From Chloroflexi bacterium RBG_19FT_COMBO_55_16 (lineage in GTDB: Bacteria > Chloroflexota > Anaerolineae > Anaerolineales > UBA4823), in assembly GCA_001795335.1 (NCBI GenBank), contig MGOK01000082.1, positions 21,508 to 40,865 on the forward strand: 19,358 bases of DNA. Direction: 5' to 3'. The position numbers and the translations under genes are program-made. The notes under the pieces are model-generated. The model worked only from the letters and a program-made list of their open reading frames with translations, had not been told where the DNA came from and searched no databases. How positions within the stretch are numbered: the stretch's first letter is position 1; each line of letters starts with the position of its first letter. This document shows positions 7,199 through 12,653 of the stretch, piece by piece.

Positions 7199-9211
7199 CT
7201 AGTCCGCAGCCACGCCGTAAAGGGCGGCCACGCGTTGCTCAAGCGGCAGTTCCTCGAGTTCAAGCATACGCGCATCTCCGCTCTTCCCAAAGCGATTAGC
7301 ATCGTATGCAGGCAATCCGAGGGCCGCGCGCTTCTTGTCGATATGCTCGAGTGTCGAGCGGATCATCTCGTCGGGATCGGCGATAAACTCCAGCTTGCCG
7401 CCGTACAGTTTTTCCCAACCTTCGCTGATATAGCGCAGCACGATGTCGCTGTCTTCGACTCGGTCAGGCATACCGCTGACTGGTGAAGACCCGCCGAAGA
7501 TAACATACGCACCGGAAGCCACACAATATGTGGCGATGGCCAGGGCTTTCTCGCTCATCCATTCAGGCGCCAATCCAACCGCTGGCACCTGATCGATATC
7601 GTCGCCCAGCCCACCTTCCTCGACCATCTGGGTGAGCACGGTCAGGATGCGGGTGTTGTCCACGCAAGAACCCATGTGCAATACAGGAGGGATGCCGACA
7701 GCTTCGCACACTTCGCGCAAACCTGGGCCAACCTGGTCGAGGCCGGCTTCGCCGAGCAGTAAGCCCAGCTTGGCACTGGCGATGGCACCACAACCAGTCT
7801 GCACGATCAATACATCTTGTTTCAGAAGATCCCGGACGACTTTGGTGTGCAAGTAGTCTTGCGAGCTGCGCGGGTTGTTGCATCCGACGATCGCCGCCAC
7901 GCCGCGGATCCTCCCGGTCATAATAGCGTCATTGAGCGGCCGGAAGGAAGACCGGTAGGAACCACCTAGCATGTAATTGATATATTCGTGGGAGAAGCCT
8001 GGGATCAGGTCTTCACGCACCTGCGGGATGTGGGTTTCGCCACGATTCTGGTAGTTGTCGATGGCAGTACGCAGGATTTGCTTGGCGATAGTCAGCGCCT
8101 TGTGCTCATCGAACTCGATGTGGGTTGCGCCTTTGATCTTCACCTTGGGGGAGGTGGTGATCACCTTGGTGTGGAAATTCCCGGCCAGATCGACCAGAGC
8201 CTGCATGATGCACTGGACATCTACTACCATGGCTTCGACCGACCCGGTCAGGATGGCCAGCTCCTGGTGGAGGAAGTTGCCAGCAGCAGGGATACCCTGG
8301 CGCATGAGGATCTCGTTCGCCGTGCAGCAGATGCCAGATAGGTTAATGCCTTTCGCTCCGGCGGCTTTGGCGTATTCGATGATCTCGGGATCTTGCGAAG
8401 CGGTGACGATCATTTCGCTGAGGGTTGGTTCGTGACCGTGAACGACCACATTGACCATATCGTCCTTCAGCACGCCCAGGTTGGCCTGCCCAAGCAGCGG
8501 GGCTGGCGTCCCGAACAGGATGTCGGCCACATCGGTGGCGATCATGCTGCCACCCCAACCGTCAGCCAATCCCGTGCGGATAGCATGTTGCAAGATGTGT
8601 TCCGGGTCCTGGTCATCACCAATATGGGTGCGGTGCAAGGCTTCGACGACTTCCCGGTCGATGCCGCGCGGGATCACACCGCGCTCTTTCCATAATTCCT
8701 GGCGTTTCTTGGGGGCGCGGATGACTGGAGCGATGGCCCCTTTTTGCTGGCCGAATTGCGAGATATATAGATCGGCCAGGTCGTTGGCGATCTCCTCGGG
8801 AGAGCGCTTCTCGATCGGGATGTCGTATTTGGCGGCAATCGTGCGCAGCTTAGCTACATCCTTGATCGTGTAGCCTTCGGCGACTCCTTCGGCCACAGCT
8901 TTGAGGGTGAAAGCCATGTCCCGCCCGTGGTCTGAATGGGCTGCGCTCCCAGCGGCGATGGCGCGGATCAAGTTGCGCGCCTGGATCGTATCTATGGTGG
9001 CGCCACAAATACCGGTTTGCCCTTCTTTAGTCAGGCGGCAGGGTCCCATGCCGCACAATTTGCAACACATCCCGGCTCCACCGACGTTGCAGGGAGCGAG
9101 ATTGTCCGCCCGGGTGAAGGCTGTGCTGATCCCCAGCTCGTCTGCCCGGATCAGCATGGCTTGTGCTGCAGGGTCGATTGTTTGTTCCTCTATGCTTCTT
9201 TTTCGAGCCAT
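7199..9211 (-). CDS. acsA: Carbon monoxide dehydrogenase, Ni-Fe-S catalytic subunit
   Basis: 670 residues, typical of CooS/AcsA. N-terminal cluster ligands: C41 and C49 (D cluster, shared across the dimer) and C50, C53, C58, C69 (B cluster) in CNVGGAGMCCKLCGMGPC. C-cluster ligands for the Ni-Fe4-S4 centre are recognisable: a histidine in VVVHGHEP (H258/H260), C296 in SGICCTANE, C334 in VDVQC, C444 in GCNN, C474 in QTGCGA and C516 in GSCVDNTR. It interconverts CO2 and CO and, paired with AcsB, passes CO through the internal tunnel to the A cluster. GAGGAG just before the ATG at 9209-9211 lies inside the last codons of the preceding small gene, implying coupled translation. No CooC nickel chaperone is next to it. 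Confidence 0.96.
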   Translation of the reverse strand: MARKRSIEEQTIDPAAQAMLIRADELGISTAFTRADNLAPCNVGGAGMCCKLCGMGPCRLTKEGQTGICGATIDTIQARNLIRAIAAGSAAHSDHGRDMAFTLKAVAEGVAEGYTIKDVAKLRTIAAKYDIPIEKRSPEEIANDLADLYISQFGQQKGAIAPVIRAPKKRQELWKERGVIPRGIDREVVEALHRTHIGDDQDPEHILQHAIRTGLADGWGGSMIATDVADILFGTPAPLLGQANLGVLKDDMVNVVVHGHEPTLSEMIVTASQDPEIIEYAKAAGAKGINLSGICCTANEILMRQGIPAAGNFLHQELAILTGSVEAMVVDVQCIMQALVDLAGNFHTKVITTSPKVKIKGATHIEFDEHKALTIAKQILRTAIDNYQNRGETHIPQVREDLIPGFSHEYINYMLGGSYRSSFRPLNDAIMTGRIRGVAAIVGCNNPRSSQDYLHTKVVRDLLKQDVLIVQTGCGAIASAKLGLLLGEAGLDQVGPGLREVCEAVGIPPVLHMGSCVDNTRILTVLTQMVEEGGLGDDIDQVPAVGLAPEWMSEKALAIATYCVASGAYVIFGGSSPVSGMPDRVEDSDIVLRYISEGWEKLYGGKLEFIADPDEMIRSTLEHIDKKRAALGLPAYDANRFGKSGDARMLELEELPLEQRVAALYGVAAD

Positions 9212-9213
9212 CG

Positions 9214-9609
9214 CTAATTCTCCTCATCCATGGTTTTAATAACGCCCATCCCTGGACAAGGCCACAATGGACGTCCAACTTCTCCAACATTCTGCGCGAA
9301 GCTAATCGCCTGCTTGGTCTGCTCGTAGATGGCGGTGTGACGGAAGAAGATTTCATCACCGTTCTTGGAGGTGGCTGGGGAACCTTTTTCAGTGATGACT
9401 GACCAATCGCCAAGGTAGCCCGCTTCCTCGAGTTTTACACGAACTTCAAGATCGTTTACTTTCTCTGGGTCGTACGTCACCTCGACCACCTGGAAGGCGC
9501 TGCTGGCATAGACATCGCTTACGCCGGGTATCGCCAACAGGATGCGCCTCACTTCGAGGACATGGTGATCGCCATACATGGTTGGAAGTTCAAGAGTGGT
9601 CTTTTTCAT
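9214..9609 (-). CDS. Small HMA-fold (ferredoxin-like) protein lacking the CxxC metal motif, first gene of the CODH/ACS operon
   Basis: 131 residues. Residues 3-70 read as a beta-alpha-beta-beta-alpha-beta heavy-metal-associated domain: TTLELPTMYGDHHVLEVRRIL, IPGVSDVYASSAFQVVEV, then the typical YDPEKVNDLEVRVKLEEAGY. The MxCxxC loop of copper chaperones is replaced by M11-Y-G-D-H-H16, so neither metal cysteine is present; two histidines stand there. The C-terminal 60 residues are unlike HMA proteins and hold the only cysteine, C118, in PLWPCPGMG. The ATG at 9609 is preferred (AAGG 5 nt upstream); a GTG at 9613-9615 has poorly spaced SD. The stop is 2 nt before acsA and its last codons contain the acsA ribosome site. 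Function is unknown. Head-of-operon position and coupling suggest a role in CODH maturation, metal delivery or control; this is inference. Confidence 0.75.
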   Translation of the reverse strand: MKKTTLELPTMYGDHHVLEVRRILLAIPGVSDVYASSAFQVVEVTYDPEKVNDLEVRVKLEEAGYLGDWSVITEKGSPATSKNGDEIFFRHTAIYEQTKQAISFAQNVGEVGRPLWPCPGMGVIKTMDEEN

Positions 9610-9655
9610 GAGCACCTTTCCCTGTTTAGATTGTTTCCAAACTAGTTAATATGTC

Positions 9656-9688
9656 GGGAAATCTGGCTATTTCCCTAGATATAGTATA
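9656..9688 (-). promoter_or_regulatory. Candidate promoter -10 and start-site hairpin of the CODH/ACS operon
   Basis: On the minus strand TATACT (complement of 9683-9688) could be a -10 box; the predicted start is near 9676. No good -35 lies 16-18 nt upstream (TAAAAA at 9706-9711), so an activator would be needed. Immediately at the predicted start is a perfect inverted repeat, GGGAAAT (9656-9662) and ATTTCCC (9669-9675) with a 6-nt loop. It may be an operator or a 5'-end RNA hairpin. The -10 choice is tentative; the inverted repeat is exact. Confidence 0.4.
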
Positions 9689-9715
9689 AATAGGCCTTCA
9701 GATTGTTTTTAGTAC

Positions 9716-9752
9716 CACCTGTCACGAATAGTTTGGATATTTGTCACACCTG
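9716..9752. promoter_or_regulatory. Paired TGTCAC direct repeats in the divergent control region
   Basis: TGTCAC occurs at 9720-9725 and again at 9742-9747, 22 bp apart (two helical turns). CACCTG abuts both copies (9716-9721 and 9747-9752). On the minus strand this lies upstream of the weak acs promoter, where an activator would bind; on the plus strand it lies upstream of the oxidase promoter. It could be a two-site operator serving both directions. No known regulator is assigned. Confidence 0.3.
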
Positions 9753-9781
9753 CCTGGAAAGGCGCTTCTTTGTGCTGGGTC

Positions 9782-9810
9782 TTGACGAATGAGCGGTGAA
9801 CATATATAAT
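9782..9810 (+). promoter_or_regulatory. Sigma-70-type promoter of the multicopper oxidase/ZIP operon
   Basis: TTGACG (9782-9787), a 17-bp spacer, and TATAAT (9805-9810) differ from the housekeeping consensus by one base. The predicted start is near 9817, giving a leader of about 55 nt before the ATG at 9871. The leader is AT-rich and contains AATCTAA (9831-9837) and TTAGATT (9846-9852), a 7-bp inverted repeat that could be an operator. The gene's ribosome site is TAGGAAA just before the ATG. Confidence 0.75.
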
Positions 9811-9870
9811 AAATCAGGTAAATTTAGTCTAATCTAATTAATAATTTAGATTTTCGCTTAGGAAATTCTT

Positions 9871-11007
9871 ATGAACGATAAACGTTTACTACGACCATTG
9901 ACACGCCGCGATTTCTTAAAAACCCTCTTGGGGGGAGGGCTGGCGGCTAGTGGTATGGCGGCCAGCCAGGGTTTACTGACGCGTGGCCGCGCAGCCACGC
10001 ATATAACCGGTGGGCACGCCGCCCATGAAAATGCTTCGAAACAGGTTGGTGGCCATGCGCATGGTGGGACAGGCACGGTCGGCCAGGTAGACCACGCCGC
10101 CAACGGCTTTGATCCGTCAGAGATGCTCTCTGATTGGGATTATGGCCAGGTCAGCACGTTGCCGAGTGGACAAACATTGCGTGAATTCCACATTGCTGCG
10201 GTCGATAAAGAAATTGAAGTTGCCCCAGGGGTGTTCTTCCCAGCCTGGACTTATAACCAACGTGTTCCCGGTCCCAGCCTGCGCTGTGTGGAGGGAGATC
10301 GCATCCGCATTAAGTTCGTCAATGCTGGCAGCCACGCGCATACGATCCACTTTCATGGCATCCACTCGGCGCGCATGGACGGAGTGCCGGGAGTCGGCGC
10401 GGGCGAGATCGCTCCTGGGGAAGAAACATTCTACGAGTTTGATGCCTATCCTTTCGGCTGCCACCTTTACCACTGCCATGCCAATCCGCTCAAGCGACAT
10501 ATTCACAAGGGATTGTATGGAGCCTTTGTCATCGACCCTGATCCCGAGAAGTATCAAGGAGAGGAACACGCACTCGCCAAGGCTCGCAATCACCAGTATC
10601 CCGAGAGCCAGGAATTCAACGAGATGGTGATGGTAATGAACGGCTTCGACACCAACTTCGATGGGGAGAATGAAGTGTATGCGGTGAACTCGGTGGCCTT
10701 TGCTTACATGAACCAGCCGATCAAAATTAAACAAGACCAACCTCAGCGGCTCTACCTGGTCAACATTACCGAATTTGATCCGATTAACTCAATCCACATT
10801 CATGCCAACTTCTTCGATTATTACGATCATGGCACGACGCTCAGGCCTACGCACAAGATCATAGATACGGTTATGCTTTGCCAGGCGCAACGCGGCATCC
10901 TTGAGTTTTCGTTCAAGGGATTTGAGCCAGGGCTCTATATGTTCCACGCCCATCAAAGCGAGTTAGCCGAGCTGGGCTGGATGGGTTTCTTCGAAGTCAC
11001 CGGGTGA
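9871..11007 (+). CDS. Tat-exported two-domain multicopper oxidase
   Basis: 378 residues. A twin-arginine signal (LTRRDFLKTLL, residues 10-20, then a small hydrophobic stretch) implies folded export, followed by a histidine-rich linker (about 44-75: HITGGHAAH, GGHAHGG, DHAA). Two cupredoxin domains follow (about 104-225 and 248-378). Four HxH motifs for a trinuclear copper site are present: H160-F-H162, H201-C-H203, H309-I-H311 and H359-A-H361. Type 1 copper ligands by alignment with the nitrite reductase pattern are H157, C202 and H210; the axial Met position is L215. Domain 2 has no type 1 cysteine (MFHAHQ). That makes it a two-domain oxidase with type 1 copper only in domain 1, not NirK, whose trinuclear histidines are absent. 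Substrate unknown: a metal ion or organic reductant. It is paired with the ZIP gene 58 nt downstream. Confidence 0.88.
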   Translation: MNDKRLLRPLTRRDFLKTLLGGGLAASGMAASQGLLTRGRAATHITGGHAAHENASKQVGGHAHGGTGTVGQVDHAANGFDPSEMLSDWDYGQVSTLPSGQTLREFHIAAVDKEIEVAPGVFFPAWTYNQRVPGPSLRCVEGDRIRIKFVNAGSHAHTIHFHGIHSARMDGVPGVGAGEIAPGEETFYEFDAYPFGCHLYHCHANPLKRHIHKGLYGAFVIDPDPEKYQGEEHALAKARNHQYPESQEFNEMVMVMNGFDTNFDGENEVYAVNSVAFAYMNQPIKIKQDQPQRLYLVNITEFDPINSIHIHANFFDYYDHGTTLRPTHKIIDTVMLCQAQRGILEFSFKGFEPGLYMFHAHQSELAELGWMGFFEVTG

Positions 11008-11065
11008 AGCCACTGGATGAACACTACCATTGATTTCACCGAACGAGAAATCTGGAAATGAGAAG

Positions 11066-12319
11066 ATGACTATATTAGATAAGAAATTATCCACTCGCCT
11101 GGCCAGCCTGCCTTGGTGGGTTTCCGGGCTGATCCCACTGTTGGCGCTCGGCTTAATGCTGGCGGTTTTTGCATTTGGAAATCCCCTCGCGTTGTTTACC
11201 GCTCATCTACCCCCGGTAGAAAGTCTTAACCTTGAGCGCATCCGTGTCGTGGAGGGTGGCTTTGAGGTTACACTGGTCAATGGCGGCCCACATCCGGTTA
11301 CCGTCGCGCAGGTGACCGTGGACGACGCCTACTGGCATTTCGACATCACCCCTTCGCCGACCATTCCGCGCCTGGGGCGTGCCAGGCTGCACATTGCCTA
11401 TCCCTGGGTGGAAAATGAGCCGAACGTGATTAAAGTCATCACTGCCACAGGGCTGGCCTTCAGCGGTGAAGTTGCCCTGGCGACTCTATCCCCTACGCCT
11501 GGTTTGAATGAGTTCCTGGCCTATGGATTGCTGGGAATTTATGTAGGCCTTTTCCCGGTGGGCCTGGGGATGTTATGGTTTCCGGCTATGAAAAAGATGG
11601 GGCGCAAGTGGTTGGGGGCGATCCTGGCTCTCACCATCGGCCTGCTCGTGTTTTTACTGCTCGACACCTTGTTAGAATCGTTTGAGATGGCGGGTGAACT
11701 GCCGGGGGTGTTCCAGGGCATCCCGTTGGTGCTTTTTTCAGCTTTGATCACCTGGCTGGCTCTGCTGGCAGTTGGGGCGCGCCGCAGATCTACCTCGAAT
11801 TTAGCTCCAGCCCGGAAAAGTCTGTATCTGGCTGGCCTGATTGCTTTCGGCATCGGGTTGCACAATCTGGGAGAAGGCCTGGCGATCGGGGCTGCCTTTG
11901 CGATCGGCGAAGCAGCGCTCGGTTCGTTCCTGGTGATCGGGTTTATGCTGCACAACGTCACCGAAGGGGTGGGAATCGTTGCTCCCCTGGTGCCCTCCAC
12001 CCAGCGAAAGGACATCGCCGGAGATCAGGAGGTCGCTGAAAGCCCGCGGCTGATTACTTTCCTGGGGTTAACCTTGCTGGCTGGCGCGCCGGCCATCCTG
12101 GGGGCCTGGGTGGGCGGTTTTGCCTTCTCGCCCTTGCTGGCGGCCTTGTTCCTGGGGGTTGGCCTGGGCGCTATCTGGCAGGTGATCGTAGAAGTAGTGG
12201 CGCTGCTGCGCGGCTATGCAGAACGGGAAGGAACGCCCCTGTTCTCATGGATCAATGTGGCTGGATTCCTGACCGGCCTGGCGATCATGTACCTGACGGC
12301 GTTCCTTGTCAAATTCTAA
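11066..12319 (+). CDS. ZIP-family metal permease with an extra N-terminal extracytoplasmic domain
   Basis: 417 residues from the ATG at 11066 (GGAAA about 8-10 nt upstream); a TTG at 11030 in the same frame is possible but poorly supported. One membrane helix (about 17-38) is followed by a predicted beta-rich region of roughly 110 residues (about 45-145) with several histidines. Then comes a ZIP core of several helices, including FLAYGLLGIYVGLFPVGLGM and WLGAILALTIGLLVFLLL. The diagnostic metal-site motifs are HNLGEGLAIG (266-275) and HNVTEG (296-301) in two neighbouring helices. ZIP proteins carry Zn2+, Fe2+, Mn2+ or similar ions into the cytoplasm. Canonical ZIPs have no such N-terminal domain. 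It is co-transcribed with the oxidase, so the pair may oxidise and move a metal, or handle copper; which metal is not visible. Confidence 0.8.
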   Translation: MTILDKKLSTRLASLPWWVSGLIPLLALGLMLAVFAFGNPLALFTAHLPPVESLNLERIRVVEGGFEVTLVNGGPHPVTVAQVTVDDAYWHFDITPSPTIPRLGRARLHIAYPWVENEPNVIKVITATGLAFSGEVALATLSPTPGLNEFLAYGLLGIYVGLFPVGLGMLWFPAMKKMGRKWLGAILALTIGLLVFLLLDTLLESFEMAGELPGVFQGIPLVLFSALITWLALLAVGARRRSTSNLAPARKSLYLAGLIAFGIGLHNLGEGLAIGAAFAIGEAALGSFLVIGFMLHNVTEGVGIVAPLVPSTQRKDIAGDQEVAESPRLITFLGLTLLAGAPAILGAWVGGFAFSPLLAALFLGVGLGAIWQVIVEVVALLRGYAEREGTPLFSWINVAGFLTGLAIMYLTAFLVKF

Positions 12320-12321
12320 GC

Positions 12322-12354
12322 ACAAGGAGTGGTGGCTTTGCCACCACTCCTTGT
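12322..12354 (+). terminator. Strong hairpin terminator after the oxidase/ZIP operon
   Basis: A perfect 15-bp stem, ACAAGGAGTGGTGGC (12322-12336) and its complement (12340-12354), closes on a TTT loop 2 nt after the ZIP stop codon. The plus-strand tail is TTTATAAATA. The stem also lies just downstream of the minus-strand tRNA gene and could stop that transcript too, although its tail on that side is not U-rich. Confidence 0.9.
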
Positions 12355-12369
12355 TTATAAATATCCAGG

Positions 12370-12440
12370 CTGGGGGTCGAGGATTCGAACCTCGGCATAC
12401 AGATCCAGAGTCTGCTGTCCTACCACTAGACGAACCCCCA
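12370..12440 (-). tRNA. tRNA-Gln (anticodon CUG)
   Basis: 71 nt with a full cloverleaf on the minus strand. The acceptor stem is TGGGGGT/ACCCCCA, the anticodon stem GCAGA/TCTGT with loop CTCTGGA (anticodon CUG, reading CAG), and the T arm CGAGG-TTCGAAT-CCTCG. The discriminator base is G73 (12370). CCA is not encoded (the next bases are CCT). The weak U1-A72 pair and G73 are glutaminyl-tRNA synthetase identity elements in E. coli, fitting the glnS gene next door. Confidence 0.96.
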
Positions 12441-12454
12441 ACATTTGATGCGGT

Positions 12455-12483
12455 ATTTTACCATTTCTGAGGACTACTGAAAA
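12455..12483 (-). promoter_or_regulatory. Promoter of the tRNA-Gln gene
   Basis: On the minus strand TTTTCA (complement of 12478-12483), a 17-bp spacer, and TAAAAT (complement of 12455-12460). TG lies one base upstream of the -10, making it an extended -10 box (TGGTAAAAT). The start would be near 12448, about 8 nt before the mature tRNA 5' end at 12440. Confidence 0.6.
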
Positions 12484-12513
12484 GATAAAATCCCGTATTT
12501 CTTTCGACCTGGA

Positions 12514-12519
12514 TATAAT
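12514..12519 (+). promoter_or_regulatory. Candidate -10 box for glnS
   Basis: A consensus TATAAT, with predicted start near 12526, about 10 nt before the paired leader element. No clear -35 is found at 12491-12496 (TCCCGT), so the promoter may be weak or regulated. It lies back to back with the tRNA-Gln promoter. Confidence 0.45.
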
Positions 12520-12535
12520 TGCGGTATTGATCAAT

Positions 12536-12622
12536 CTTCCCGAAAGGTTATCGGCTAAAATGGAGGTTCCAGGAAGAAGAACCTGAACCAGTTATGATGT
12601 CTCTTTGATATCTTTCGGGAGG
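12536..12622 (+). ncRNA. Structured leader RNA upstream of glnS
   Basis: A long closing stem pairs CTTCCCGAAAG (12536-12546) with CTTTCGGGAGG (12612-12622). It extends inward through GT-ATC (12547-12552, one bulged T) with GATAT (12607-12611), about 16 pairs in all. Inside, GGTTC (12565-12569) can pair with either of two nearly adjacent GAACC copies, 12579-12583 (extended to AGGTTC/GAACCT) or 12585-12589, giving mutually exclusive hairpins. The 3' arm of the closing stem holds GGGAGG; the glnS ribosome site lies 20 nt further on. There is no T-box specifier loop, no antiterminator sequence and no riboswitch consensus that I recognise. A cis-regulatory RNA for glnS is the simplest reading; a small independent RNA is possible. 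Confidence 0.5.
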
Positions 12623-12653
12623 TTTGTAAAGTTGGAAACATTAAGGAATGAAG

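Noticed and set aside
7186..7302. 39-codon upstream extension of acsB
   Set aside because: It overlaps the 3' end of acsA, has no ribosome site, and its sequence does not look like the AcsB N-terminus; the ATG at 7185 has a strong GGAGAGG.
9610..9615. GTG start for the HMA-like gene
   Set aside because: The Shine-Dalgarno spacing is too short for GTG at 9615 and good for ATG at 9609.
9871..11007. Copper nitrite reductase (NirK)
   Set aside because: The type 1 copper spacing is NirK-like, but histidines forming four HxH motifs replace the NirK pattern (for example the catalytic Asp position is H160), which indicates a trinuclear oxidase.
11030..11065. TTG start for the ZIP gene
   Set aside because: A rare start codon with weak ribosome site; the ATG at 11066 fits better, though the extension cannot be strictly excluded.
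12536..12622. Signal recognition particle RNA
   Set aside because: The GGTTCCAGGAAGAAGAACC hairpin faintly recalls SRP helix 8, but the conserved GGAA tetraloop and symmetric internal loop are not matched.
12612..12630. Rho-independent attenuator before glnS
   Set aside because: The closing stem is not followed by a T run.
12536..12653. T-box leader for glnS
   Set aside because: No specifier loop, AG bulge or conserved UGGNACC antiterminator sequence could be found.
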